The notes under the pieces are model-generated. The model saw nothing but the letters and a program-made list of their open reading frames with translations, was not told where the DNA came from and did no database searches. DNA of 33,233 bases. It comes from Chara braunii. Its lineage: Eukaryota; Streptophyta; Charophyceae; Charales; Characeae. Where the stretch lies: assembly GCA_003427395.1 (NCBI GenBank), contig BFEA01000143.1, positions 2,859,937-2,893,169 on the forward strand, given 5' to 3'. Shown in pieces: positions 10,669-19,998 of this stretch (positions are counted from its first letter, which is position 1; each line of letters opens with the position of its first letter). The translations under genes and the position numbers were made by a program.

Positions 10669-10732
10669 CTACCAGCCACGCCGCTCGGGTCACTCTATTT
10701 TCCCAGGCAGCCCAACCGTGAAGGACCAGAAA

Positions 10733-10733
<1 letters not shown>

Positions 10734-10770
<37 letters not shown>
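10734..10770. repeat. Poly-A tract (~37 bp)
   Basis: This is a homopolymer A run, with a second T run at 10,865-10,885. They are likely tails of retroposons in opposite orientation, but no target duplications were found. GGGCCACTYKGGTCG next to them recurs at 12,138. Confidence 0.7.
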
Positions 10771-10773
<3 letters not shown>

Positions 10774-11084
10774 ATGTTATTCAAAAAAATAAACTGAACA
10801 ACTTTTGCCTCAGGGTTACATCGAAATTCTTTACTGAATTTAAAATAAAAATTTTAATTAGAATTTTTTTTTTTTTTTTTTTTTTGGCCCGACAGGGCAA
10901 GTGGACCTGGGCCACTCTGGTCGCCTAGGTGAAATTGTAATACTTTTCCCTTCGCCAGCGTATGGCAAAGTGGCAAAAATGGTGAATGCGCTGAAATGGC
11001 GTGGTAATTATTTCACGTTCAAAATTATTCTATTTAAGTTTTTATTATTTTTTTCCTGAAAAGATCACACCTAATCTACATGAT

Positions 11085-11500
11085 CTTTATTTTTTTTATT
11101 TTTTTTTTTTAAAGCTATGTTCTTCTCTCAATTTCACCTCACACTACCTTCCTACCACTACTCCTAATTGTAGGCATACGGGGAACCCCGTAGCAGCCAG
11201 AACCGTGTTCACAAGAGAACATGCGGGGGTTACTCCCGACCTGCAGGTGTGCGATACCGACTAGGGGACAGCCAGTAGCATCAGGGACCATGCCAACAGG
11301 ACCAATCCCTGTGCCTCCCCTCATGTCCCCTCCCCTACGAACATCAGCGGACTCTGCTCAATGCCGATCGGGGGATCCAGTGGTCTATCTCTAGGTGGTG
11401 GGCGCCAAGCATGCCCAGGAAGGTACATGAGGCCAATGGGGATTGAACCCACGACCTCCTGAATGCCACTTGCGTGCCTTACCAACTGAGTTAGGCCGCT
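11085..11500 (-). mobile_element. tRNA-derived SINE, minus strand
   Basis: On the minus strand from about 11,495, TAACTCAGTTGGTAAGGC matches a pol III A box and GGGTTCAATCCCC (11,438-11,450) matches a B box / T-arm, at tRNA-like spacing. The anticodon stem does not pair, so it is not a tRNA gene. Downstream on that strand the body continues through a motif at 11,243-11,292 that recurs near 21,331-21,380, and ends in an A-rich tail (T-rich on plus at 11,087-11,113). This fits a tRNA-headed SINE with a family-specific 3' body. The exact 5' end is uncertain by about 10 bp. Confidence 0.68.
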
Positions 11501-12050
11501 GTTGTGTGTATTATTCTGAGCGCAAAAATCACCAAAGTTGTCACATAAAACAATATTTTTTTGCTCACTGTCGCCCACCTCTCCGTAATAAATCTGACCT
11601 TAGGCCAGATTCAGGTCCAGGATACAAGCCCATACCCACCCTGCCCCAGGCCCAAGATTTAGGCTCATGCCCCTTTTTTTGTTCACTTTTTGGAAACCTC
11701 GATGCCGAGGCCCAAGCCCAAGATTCTTGTGCAAAGCCCCATTTTAGGCCCTAACCTTTTTTTTCCCCTTTCGGAAATGAACAGGCCCAGACCTCATTGT
11801 TTTTCTAAAAAAAGTGTCTCATTTTTGTTAGGATGGTTCCAATAGCCACATGCAAGACAGTGTCAAGCATTGATCAAACTGCCGAGCAATTGAATAACAT
11901 ACACATAAGTAAGAGTGGGATAAAAAATAACCATTATGAAGACCACGCAACCAGACAATCATAGGATCAGACAGAGTACATGTGTCCTGGTAAAAGTGTC
12001 TCAGTTTTGTTAAGGAGAACCAAAAAGAACCGTGATGATGTGACCGCAAC
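11501..12050. other. Non-coding, CAGGCCCAAG-type repeats
   Basis: 11,597-11,800 contains repeated GGCCCAAG / AGGCCCA words interspersed with T runs. No gene is seen. A single unresolved base (N) lies further right at 12,242. Confidence 0.45.
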
Positions 12051-12122
12051 ATTCATGTGAGGGATGTTGGACCCGCTTACTGGTCTTAATTGGAAGTTGT
12101 TTACTTAAAAATAAAAAAAATC
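12050..12122 (+). mobile_element. Short retroposon, GGGATG-TGGACCCGCTT head
   Basis: CATTCATGTGAGGGATGTTGGACCCG... through TTGGAAGTTGTTTA and an A-rich tail matches 25,095-25,160 closely in sequence and order. The head resembles that of the hairpin SINE family (GGGAYGCTGGACCCGG), but the downstream body differs. It is probably a related subfamily or a chimera. Confidence 0.55.
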
Positions 12123-12310
12123 GGTAATGGGCAGACCCGGGCCACTTGGGTCGAAAAATAGAAATAGCATCCCAATAGCCTGCCAGGAGCGGGACTTTTT
12201 CGAAAGTGGCGGCGGGTTTCGAGTGGCAATCAGGGCATGGGNGTCCATCTACGGCCCAACAGCCATGACAGATATGAAATAAATAAATAAAAATGGTGCC
12301 TTCTTTTTAG

Positions 12311-12660
12311 GGGCAGGGACGGTGTTGCCTTCTAGGTTGTTGTTTTTTTCGTGGGTCGTGGATCAAGTGCCGCATACACATTTCTTTCCACTCCCGTCCG
12401 AACACCACGGGAGGAGTTACAAACTCGAAAAGTAGTGGAATCCCGTAAAATAGAGAAGACTATGGCCTGTCTCTTATACACATCTAGATGTGTATAAGAG
12501 ACAGGGGCAGGGACGGTGTTGCCTTCTAGGTTGTTGTTTTTTTCGTGGGTCGTGGATCAAGTGCCGCATACACATTTCTTTCCACTCCCGTCCGAACACC
12601 ACGGGAGGAGTTACAAACTCGAAAAGTAGTGGAATCCCGTAAAATAGAGAAGACTATGGC
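12311..12660. other. Assembly artefact: 156-bp duplication around a mate-pair adapter
   Basis: 12,467-12,504 is the 38-bp Nextera mate-pair junction adapter: the 19-mer CTGTCTCTTATACACATCT joined directly to its reverse complement. The 156 bp before it (12,311-12,466) are repeated after it (12,505-12,660) without a difference I can see, and the sequence continues normally at 12,661. This is what results when an untrimmed junction read is built into a contig. The true locus most likely has one copy and is 194 bp shorter. Any frame starting at 12,545 should be re-evaluated. Confidence 0.97.
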
Positions 12661-12863
12661 TTGGATCCCAAAAGGCACTTATAACAAAAAATCGAAAAAG
12701 CCCCTCAAAAGCAGGGTTATTGCCTTTCGGTCTGTAAAACGTTTTTTAATCCTATAGGGCCGTCGTTTGAGGCCTATCACAAAACGTCTGGCGAAAAGCG
12801 GTCGGCGTGCCAGGGACATGCAAATTAATATTAGTTCGATCCGAAGAAAAATAAAATAAAAAT

Positions 12864-12901
12864 CACTACTCTACTCTACTTTACGCTACGCTACTCTACT
12901 T
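12864..12901 (+). repeat. Start of CTCTA pentamer satellite
   Basis: CTACT/CTCTA pentamers begin here and are then separated from the main array at 13,203 by a SINE copy and ~165 bp of unique sequence. The left end may have been cut off by the SINE insertion. Confidence 0.8.
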
Positions 12902-12902
12902 C

Positions 12903-13037
12903 TTTTTTTTTTTTTTTTTAAATTCCCGTGACATCAGGTAGGAGTGATGATAAGAGCATACACTCCTACCTCATACACCGGGGGCTCTAGTCTATTGGTG
13001 GGGAGTTGCACCTGCTGGAAAACGGGTCCAGCGTCCC
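12903..13037 (-). mobile_element. Hairpin SINE family, copy 1 (minus)
   Basis: Read on the minus strand it begins GGGACGCTGGACCCG, continues through CAGGTGCAACTCCCCACC and AATAGA, includes the GCTCTTATCATCACTCC-type middle segment, and ends in a 17-bp A tail (T on plus, 12,903-12,919). The same order recurs at seven other places in the window. No tRNA-type boxes are visible. The GCTGG...CCAGC and GCTCC...GGAGC segments can form hairpins in most copies. Confidence 0.75.
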
Positions 13038-13202
13038 TCAAATTACACTGGAAAGGAAGTAGTACAGTACTGATGATGATGATCGTTAATATCTGGGCTT
13101 TGGGATCTTCTTCTGCCACCTGTACCTCTTCACCCTTACTAACAGGGTGCCGGATATAACAGATAAGGATTGGTACTATTATATGTATGATGGCATGAGA
13201 CG

Positions 13203-14095
13203 CTACTCTACTCTACACTACGCTACTCTACTTTTCTTTACTCTACTCTACTCTACTCTAGTCTACTCTACTCTGCTCTACTCTACTTTACTCATCTCTA
13301 CTCTACTGTACTTTAAGTTACGATACTTTGATCTACTCACTCTACTCTACTCTATTCTTTCCTACTTTACTCGATTCTACTCTACTTTACTCTAGGATAA
13401 TCTACTCTACTTTACTCTACAATACTCTACGGTTCCTGCTCTTCTCGACCCTACTCTTTTTTACTCTTCTCTTCCCTACTCGTCTCTACTCTTTGCTTCC
13501 CTGTTATACGCTTCTCTGCTTTGCTCTGCTCCGCTCTTCTCTTCTCCTTTATGCTCTGCTCTACACTACTCTACTCTGCTCTCCTCTGCTCTGCGCTACT
13601 CTACACTCCTTCAATCTGCTCTGGTCTATTCAACTCTGCCTTACACTACTCCATTCTGCTCTACTCTACCTCACTCTACTCCACTCCACTCTCCTACACT
13701 CCACTCCACTCCACTCCACTCCACTCTGCTCCACTCGACTCAGCTCCGCTCCACTCTACTCCACTCTACTCTACTCCACTATACTCCACTCCACCCTACT
13801 CCACTCCAATCTACTCCACTTCATTGTACTCCACTCCACTCCATTCCGCGTCACTCCACTCCATTCCACTCTACTCCACTCCACTCCACTCCACTGCACT
13901 CGACTCCACTCTACGCAACTCCACTCTACTCCACTCCAATCTACTCCACTCCAATCTACTCCACTCGACTTTACTCTGCTCTACTTTACTCTCCTCCACT
14001 CAACGCTTTCCTACTCTTCTCTACTCTACTCTTCTCTACTCTTCTCTTCCCTATACTTCGCTTTCCTACTCTTTTCTACTCTACGCTTCCTGACT
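13203..14095 (+). repeat. CTCTA-type pentamer satellite, array 1
   Basis: This is a ~0.9-kb degenerate pentanucleotide array with strong strand asymmetry (almost no G on plus). It is not uniform: CTCTA units dominate at 13,203-13,440, CTCTG units at about 13,500-13,640, CTCCA units at about 13,675-13,960, then CTACTCTT-type units to the end. Because 5 is not a multiple of 3, all frames remain open and give long Ser/Thr/Leu/Tyr or His/Pro pseudo-proteins (up to 325 codons), which are not genes. Confidence 0.97.
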
Positions 14096-14685
14096 GCTTC
14101 AGGGGAGAGACTGGGAGAGGTAGTCTGGCCAGGTGAGGAAGGGGATCAGGTGGTCTTCAAAAGAGATTACCACATCTCCTTTCGAGACTGGTATGACATT
14201 CAACCAGGAGCTACCTTGAGATCATCTGAATCTTTTCCGGATCTTTTTCCTCCATCTCAGCTTGCTTTGGTGGATCTTCAGTGGTTTGGGGGGGAAGGGG
14301 AATGAGAGCCAGCAAGAATGATATGAGGGTGGTACTGAGAATACATCAGGGATCTATCTTTGGATGCTTGAAAGGGAATAGCATAGATGCAGGAACCCAT
14401 AGGCTTGTACTCCAGTTCTGAGTCCTATCATCCAGGCTAGCAGATCAACCTTTTCAGACGGCCTAAGGGCTGAGAGGTCTCAGACATAGGATTCAGTTAA
14501 CTTTGGTCTAGGTCTAGGAATAAAATGATTACTATCCTTTTGGTTCTCTTGCATTTTTTACTTTTCGGGGGGTTGGCCCCTGCAAGTTCAGTTATGTAAG
14601 CAAAACTGGGTAACGCTCCCAGGTGGTTCCTTTTCCGGGTAGACTGTGAGGACCCCGGCCTCTTTTTCCTCTGATAATATAAGCC
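14096..14685. other. Unique spacer between satellite arrays
   Basis: It holds an open frame continuing from the array (about 14,096-14,305) that reads as ordinary protein-like sequence for 69 codons (WPGEEGDQVVFKRDY segment), but no domain was recognised. It could be a remnant exon. The rest shows no gene. Confidence 0.4.
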
Positions 14686-14740
14686 TTGGGCACTGGGCCC
14701 CTTTAAAAAAAAAAAAAAACAAAAAAAAAAAAAACAAAAA
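14686..14740 (+). mobile_element. Truncated retroposon fragment with A-rich tail
   Basis: CCTTGGGCACTGGGCCC here is identical to the motif inside the 310-616 retroposon, and is followed directly by A(15)C A(14)C A(7). It is probably an internally deleted relative whose tail abuts the second satellite array. Confidence 0.55.
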
Positions 14741-15245
14741 AACTATTCTCTACTGTATGCTTCCCTGTTCTACGCTTCCCTGCTCTGCTCTACTCTGCTT
14801 TGCTCTTCTCTGCTATGCTCTGCTCTATACTACTCTGCTCTACACTCCGTCACTCTGCTCTGCTATACTCCACTCTGCCTTACTCTACTCCACTCTGCTC
14901 TACTCTACTTCACGCGCCTACACTATTCACACCACTCCACTCCACTCCACTCCACTCCACTCTACTCCACTCTATTCCACTCCACTTTAATCCACTCCAT
15001 TCCACTCTACTCCACTCCACTGAGTCTCCACTTCAATCTACTCCACCTAGACTCTACTCTACTCTCCTCCACTCTATGTTTCCTACTCTTCTCTACTCTT
15101 ATCTTCCCTACACTTCTCTACTCCACGCTTCCCTGCTCTTCGCTTCCCTGCTCTTCGCTTCCCTGCTTTGCTATTCTCCTCTTCTCTTCTCTACCCTCCT
15201 CTACACTACTCTCCTCTGCTCCGCTATAATCTGCTCTTCTATGAT
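14741..15245 (+). repeat. Pentamer satellite, array 2 (duplicate of array 1)
   Basis: The same pentamer chemistry occurs in the same order as the 3' two-thirds of array 1: GCTTCCCTGTT...CGCTT, CTCTG-rich, ...CTGCCTTAC..., a CTCCA-rich block, then CCTACTCTTCTCTACTCTT. The match of non-repeat punctuation shows that the two arrays are copies of one higher-order unit rather than independent expansions. Confidence 0.9.
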
Positions 15246-15348
15246 CTGCGCTGCCCTTCATTATAGTGTGCCCAGTTCTGACTTGAATGGAACGAAAAAT
15301 CGTTATATTGAACTTTTTTCTTTGTATGTTGGTGTTGTTCTTTTGTTG

Positions 15349-15351
<3 letters not shown>

Positions 15352-15421
<70 letters not shown>
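15352..15421 (+). repeat. (CT)n microsatellite
   Basis: About 35 CT units are followed by a short (TG)n. Frames across it encode Leu-Ser or Arg-Glu repeats and are artefacts. Confidence 0.97.
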
Positions 15422-15425
<4 letters not shown>

Positions 15426-15558
15426 GTGTGTGTGTGTTTCTTTCTCTTTCTCTCCTCATCTTTTCTCCTTCTTTTTTTTCTGAAGTTTCAATCTGTCGTT
15501 TTTTTTTTAATTCGTCAATTGTGCTCCGACTTCAGAGGCGGTTTGAGACTATTCTTTG

Positions 15559-15646
15559 GTCCTTCGGGACATCCGTTAAAATTGGAACGATAGAGATAAG
15601 CACGACCCCTGCGCAAGGATGACACGCATAAATCGAGAAATGGTCC
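15559..15646 (+). pseudogene. U6 snRNA retropseudogene with 13-bp target duplications
   Basis: The sequence follows U6 snRNA from the 5' stem GTCCTTCGGGACATCCG through AAAATTGGAACGAT, CCCCTGCGCAAGGATGACAC and AAATCGAGAAATGGTCC. It lacks about a dozen bases of the AGAGAAGATTAGCATGG (ACAGAGA/U4-pairing) region and the 3' U tail. AGACTATTCTTTG lies immediately before (15,546-15,558) and after (15,647-15,659), a perfect 13-bp target duplication. It is therefore a reverse-transcribed insertion, and with the catalytic ACAGAGA box damaged it cannot be a working U6. Confidence 0.93.
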
Positions 15647-15683
15647 AGACTATTCTTTGTTACCCTTTGATTTTTTATTATTA

Positions 15684-15945
15684 TTATTTTTTTTTTTTTT
15701 GAAGTGTGTCGGAGTGTATGCGAGCGCTCAGTATGAGGTTACCCACTGCATTTGTTATTTTCACAGGCGTAGCCTGCACCGCCCCCACTGCGGGCGCATA
15801 GCTAGTCATCATTGAAGCTGACCAGCCCCCCAGGTACTTCAGAATCATGTTATTCTGGGCATCTGATTGTATCTGGATTCGAACTTGGGTCTGTATTTCA
15901 ACAATTCGTGGGTGTACTGACTGAGCTAGTCTCCGGTTAATCATT
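15684..15945 (-). mobile_element. tRNA-derived SINE, minus strand
   Basis: On the minus strand, GACTAGCTCAGTCAGTACACC matches an A box / D-arm (15,913-15,935) and AAGTTCGAATCCAG matches a B box (15,876-15,890). A body of about 170 bp follows, and an A-rich tail lies at 15,686-15,702 on plus as T. The body's GCGGGCGCATAGCTAGTCATCA segment resembles the 3' body of the 11,085 SINE and the 21,331 fragment. No intact cloverleaf forms. Confidence 0.7.
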
Positions 15946-15956
15946 AAATTTTTGTC

Positions 15957-16110
15957 CCACCATGCTCCTCTTTTAATCCCATCTAATCCCATTTTACTTA
16001 TTATTTCCGTTCTATTATGTACAGATGTAATAGGAGGGACATAATAGAAGGGAATAGAAGGGAAATAATATGTAATATGGGATTAAATGGGATTGAAAGA
16101 GGGCATGGCC
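15957..16110. repeat. Long imperfect hairpin / MITE-like inverted repeat
   Basis: The left arm at 15,957-16,020 (CATGCTCCTCTTTTAATCCC ... TTCTATTATGT) pairs with the right arm 16,040-16,110 (ACATAATAGAA ... GGGATTGAAAGAGGGCATG), with a 19-bp loop. Arms of 60-70 bp around a small loop suggest a foldback MITE. No target duplication was identified. Confidence 0.7.
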
Positions 16111-16240
16111 TGAGTCTTCCAACACAGAAGGAGGGTGTAAAACAAGAAAGGCCATGGCCTGAGTCTTCTTCTTCTTCTTCTTTTTCTTTTTTTTTTTTTT
16201 TCTTTTTTTTTTTAATTCCATGGCCTGAGTCTACAACACA
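16103..16240 (+). repeat. Triple CATGGCCTGAGTCT repeat with (CTT)n
   Basis: CATGGCCTGAGTCTWC occurs at about 16,104, 16,152 and 16,219. A CTTCTTCTTC tract and T runs fill the space between the second and third copies. The first copy begins at the outer edge of the neighbouring hairpin. Confidence 0.65.
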
Positions 16241-16550
16241 GAAGGTCTGGCTACACTTCTCGTGGGGGAAGGGGGGGGGGGACAAACTGACTGGCGATCG
16301 TCCGATACGGTTCTTCCAGGGCGAGGTCCCACTATCGAAGAGGATTGGACTCAACGCCTGGATGTTGAGGTGTTTGGGACAGGTGCAGAAAATTGCAATT
16401 GATCTCTAGAAAATTTCTGAATGTATGCTAAAATCCGTCCATATTCAGGTGCTTAGTCCAGTCCTCTTCACTTGTTGGACCGTGCCTCGTCGCATCTCAT
16501 TGGCTTCCTTATGGTGCACGTATCCTTCTACTTTTTTTCTTTTTTCTTTT
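16241..16550. other. Intergenic, no gene seen
   Basis: This is unique-looking sequence with a G10 run at about 16,272. I see no domain or RNA motif. Confidence 0.4.
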
Positions 16551-16700
16551 TTTTGATTTGGACCACTTCTCTATTTATGCGTGTCATCCCTTGGGCAGGG
16601 GTCATGCTAATCTTCTCTGCATCAGAAAGTCCTTTGGGACATCCGTCATTCCAGAGAAGATTAGGGCCTCGCCACACCACTGTTGAAACAAAACAAGTAC
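16551..16700. pseudogene. U6 snRNA mosaic: 3' part inverted next to 5' part
   Basis: 16,556-16,622 is the reverse complement of the U6 3' two-thirds (GGACCACTTCTCTATTTATG ... CATGCTAATCTTCTCTG). It is followed at once by plus-strand U6 5' sequence AGTCCTTTGGGACATCCGTC (16,628-16,647) and CCAGAGAAGATTAGGGCC (16,650-16,668). The head-to-head arrangement indicates either two independent U6 insertions or a twin-priming-type inversion within one event. A T-rich stretch (16,531-16,555) precedes it. Confidence 0.85.
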
Positions 16701-16782
16701 GTCTTGCGGGGGAAGTGGCCAGATGCATCCATGACTATTTCTAGCAACGCATGCATCTTGCGATTTTCCAGGGAAGATGCAC

Positions 16783-16950
16783 AGGTTCTTTTTTCGTTTG
16801 GCGAGGCCCTTAGCATGGCCCTTGCGCAAGGATGACACACATATATCCATTAACAATGATAATGGAAAAAAGGACATTCTTGCGCAGGGGCCATGCCAAC
16901 CAAGGATACAGAGAAGATTGGCATGGGCCCTGTGCAAGGATGTCCATCCC
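16783..16950. pseudogene. Cluster of three U6 snRNA fragments in alternating orientation
   Basis: Plus: TTAGCATGGCCCTTGCGCAAGGATGACACACAT (16,810-16,843). Minus: ATTCTTGCGCAGGGGCCATGCCAA (16,876-16,900). Plus: GATACAGAGAAGATTGGCATGG through GTGCAAGGATGTCC (16,905-16,944). All three cover the same central U6 region, the ACAGAGA box to the internal-stem-loop start. Such focusing on one part is unusual for random truncation, which normally preserves a 3' end. Confidence 0.85.
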
Positions 16951-17123
16951 CCTCCCCTCCTCCCCCCCCCCCCCCTCCTCCCCCTTTTTTTTTATTCTGG
17001 CACTACCACTCACAGAGTCCACCCACCATCATTGACCTTGACGGTCATCCTTTTTTTTTTTTTCTTCGGTAAAAGCGACAATCCAGGTCGTGGTTGAATG
17101 AATGAGGAAGAAGAAAGAAAGAC
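16945..17123. other. C-rich tract and unique spacer
   Basis: A CCTCCCC/C14 tract lies at about 16,950-16,985, then T runs, then unique sequence up to the target site of the following DNA transposon. No gene is seen. Confidence 0.5.
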
Positions 17124-17237
17124 TTAGGGCATACTCACACTAAGACTTTTTGGACTTAGGGTTGGTGATGAGATGGGCGCGGCGCTGCCGGGAGCGCTGC
17201 GCCCAGCCCGCATCGAAATAGCGCGTCGAAATGGCGC

Positions 17238-17347
17238 GTTCACACGGGGAGGTGCGGCGTGGTGCGAATTGAGCGCTGGCGAGGAGAAAAGCCGCGTTCA
17301 CACAGGGAGGTGTGGCGTGGAGCGAATCGAGCGATGGCGAGGAGAAA
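17238..17347 (+). repeat. GC-rich subterminal duplication
   Basis: GCGTTCACAC-GGGAGGTG-GGCGTGG-GCGAAT-GAGCG-TGGCGAGGAGAAA occurs at about 17,238-17,289 and about 17,300-17,350. It lies within 120-220 bp of the transposon's left end, where subterminal transposase-binding repeats would be expected. The 67-codon frame over it is not convincing as a gene. Confidence 0.75.
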
Positions 17348-18223
17348 GGTCGCAGGCAGGAGGTGAAGTGGAGTGATGGAACGTTCACGGTGCTTGCTGT
17401 TTTCAGAGTGGCTCTGCCATCTCTCACTTGGAGCTAGTATTCTACATAAGCTGGGTGATCAACGGGATCGCTGCGTTCTACCACACGGACTTCTGAAGCG
17501 TGTTGGTTTCCTTTGCAGGCTCAGCCTCGGCTATAGGGCACGTGGGGCTCACGCAGGTTTTGCTGCTGATTACCTGGGTGATTGAGGGAGCGCACTGCTG
17601 CTGGGGGGCGGATCATGTGCCTACGAGTCAGCAGGTGGAAGCAGCGGCGAGGAGTAACGTGATTGGAAGGGTTTCTATGCTGTGACTACTTCTCTCTTTT
17701 TCCTCAACTGAAGGTAAGGTTATGGTGAGTATATAGCTATGGTGGTTTAAACCTCCTGTGGCGACTTGTCAACGGGCTTGGCGAGGGGGTGCCACACTGT
17801 CTTCGATTCTCTGAGGATTGAAGATGGCCGTTTAAGCTTTTGGTGTTGGTGATTGCTTTAAGCCTAGAACTAACAGTGGGAGGAAATGAACTCTTCCTCC
17901 CCCAAAGGCGCAGGGGTAGGGTTTGAGGGGTAAGAGGAAAGTGGAGGAAGGTGGTTGAGGAAGAGGGGAGAAGTTCTGTTGGTTGATTTCAAATTCACGT
18001 GGGGGTCGGCAGCAGCGGCGTTTGATCTTCTGGTGCGATCTCGTCAAACATCTCGTCAACATGGGGTTGTTGATTAACTGCTCTGACGTGGTTTTCGTGA
18101 TTCTCTGTGGAAACGTTCGTTGAAATGTTTTCCAACTTTACCCATGAGCATATCGTGACCCCAATATTGGACACCTTGGATCATTTTCGTGATCTCATTC
18201 CTACTTTCATTCTGAAACTTGCT

Positions 18224-18410
18224 GCGATCCAAATCACGACTTAATTTTGTCTCGATTTTCGATATTCGTAAGTCTTCATAAGTCTAAATTCCGCCATCCT
18301 ATGTGATTTTCTACAGAAACATACTGCGAGCCAAATCACGACTTAATTCTGTCTTGATTTTCGATATTCATAAGTCTCAATTCTGACATCCTATGTGATT
18401 TTCTAATGAT
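18224..18410 (+). repeat. 102-bp tandem duplication
   Basis: GCGAKCCAAATCACGACTTA starts both copies (18,224 and 18,326). Both run through GATTTTCGATATTC-TAAGTC and end CATCCTATGTGATTTTCTA. They differ by scattered substitutions and an indel. The duplication is internal to the 3-kb element. Confidence 0.88.
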
Positions 18411-18857
18411 TCCCACAAGACTCATAATTCATCTTAACGTCCCTTAAATCTCGTCTGAAAATTTTAGCTCTACAAAAAGATATCCCAGATTGTTTCTTAA
18501 GTGTTTGGAACTTCGAGTTTTTTCGGACTTCCATCCTTTTCCATCCTGTTCACCATCTGCGGGATTTTCTGAACCTTGGGGTTCTGAAAATCAGAGTCGT
18601 AAGCCCTTGTGGGCATCAGATTTGAAATTCTGTTTTGATTTTCCATCTGGCGTGCAGAATCTTATCCAGAATTTATCCTTGAACTGTATACTTAGTCTGT
18701 GGATTTCTCATTGGATTTTAATCTCGATTATCGTAGATGATTTTCTTAAAATTCATCGTACCTTTATCCTCAAAATTCATTCCTAAAACAAAAATCGACT
18801 TAAACCCGCTTCTGAAATTTCGTGATTTCATATCGTGAAGTCATATAGGGCGGTTCT

Positions 18858-19545
18858 GTTGAGTTTGGGGATCAGTCCAAGATGGAGGGCAAAGGGCACG
18901 AGATGACGTTTTGTGAGGACGGAGAGAGGGTGCATCGGGGCCGCCTGAGGGGTACCGGCTAGGGGAACTCTAATTGGATGCGATTGGCATCGGACAGCTT
19001 TGGTTGTTGGGTGGGTACCGGCTAATGGGGGTCACTCTGGTGCGATTGGCCTCCGGCGGTGTTGGCTTACCCCCTCGATGACGGAAACTGGAATCTCCGG
19101 GGGGCAGGAGATTGCAGGGTAGGGATTGTGTCTGGTTCTTGCTGTGGACATGGTCTGTTGAATTCTTTACTAGGACGGAGTTGGGGGGGTGAAGGCGGCG
19201 AGTGGAGTTCAGTTGGGTTTGGGGGATCTGTTTAAGGTGAAGGGTAAAGGGCACGGGATGATTCTTCGTGAGGACGGAGAGAGGGTGGAATTACGTTGTC
19301 TGAGGGGTACCGGCTGGGGGATCTCTCATTAGATGCGATTGGCATCGGGCAGCCTTAGTTGCCGGATGGGTACCGGCTGATGAGGGAGTATCCTGGTGCG
19401 ATTGGCCTCGGGCAGCGTGGCTTGCCCGCTCGATGATGGAGACTGGAATCTCTGAGGGGGCAGGAGATTGCAGGTGAGGATTGTGCCTGGCTCGGGCCGA
19501 GGATATGGTTCTTCGAACCCTTTACTAGGATGGAGTTGGGGGGGT
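18858..19545 (+). repeat. 354-bp tandem duplication
   Basis: Copy 1 is 18,858-19,211 and copy 2 is 19,212 to about 19,545. Shared landmarks are GGCAAAGGGCACG, GAGGACGGAGAGAGGGTG, GGGGTACCGGCT (twice per unit), TGCGATTGGC (twice per unit), GGCAGGAGATTGCAGG and GGAGTTGGGGGGGT. Each unit is therefore internally composed of a shorter repeat, GGTACCGGCT...GTGCGATTGGC, of ~75 bp. Divergence is moderate, so the duplication is not a recent assembly error. Confidence 0.9.
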
Positions 19546-19998
19546 ACCCGGGACTTCCCCTTCTATGACAAAGACAGAACTGTTACACTTGTCGGCCTGC
19601 CGGGACCTCCCTTTCGATGACGAAGACAGAACTGTGGTATTTGCAGGTGGGGTATCAAGCGTCTTACTAGTGAGTGGGCTAGCTGGTAGGATGGTACTAG
19701 AGCACAGCAGCTGCAGAGATGGTGGCTCTGCTGCAGAAAGTCTTGCTGGAGTGGGGACTAGGGGAGTTGTTTGGGGGTTGTAGATATGTCTGAAGCGGTT
19801 CTAATATCTCTGATTCAAACCGGGCAATGGCCCTGGTATCTTAATTTTCAAAAGTGTAGCTCTAAATTCCTAGTAGCTTTCTAGCCTCCTTTTCGTGGAA
19901 TTTTCTGAAGACTTTTCTGAANTNNCCNGNTATGGGACGCTGGGCCCGGTTCCCAGTTTGTGCCTACTTGTGAAAAAAGAGGATATGGTTGTATCTNT

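Noticed and set aside
11436-11495. True tRNA gene on the minus strand
   Set aside because: A and B boxes are present, but anticodon and acceptor stems do not pair. It fits a SINE head better.
12545-12757. 70-codon open frame beginning MGRGSSAAYTF
   Set aside because: It begins inside the second copy of the adapter-linked assembly duplication, has no recognised domain, and the locus structure there is unreliable.
13328-14305. Longest open frame of the window (325 codons, Ser/Thr/Leu/Tyr/His-rich)
   Set aside because: It is a translation of the pentamer satellite. A 5-bp period leaves frames open and there is no domain.
15118-15483. Arg-Glu or Leu-Ser repeat proteins
   Set aside because: They are artefacts of the (CT)n microsatellite and satellite edge.
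15559-15646. Functional U6 snRNA gene
   Set aside because: Target duplications, loss of the ACAGAGA region and lack of a U tail or upstream promoter elements mark it as a retropseudogene.
19375-19410. Second hammerhead-like CTGATGAG
   Set aside because: No GAAA box or cleavage triplet follows at a suitable distance. It is part of the 354-bp tandem repeat.
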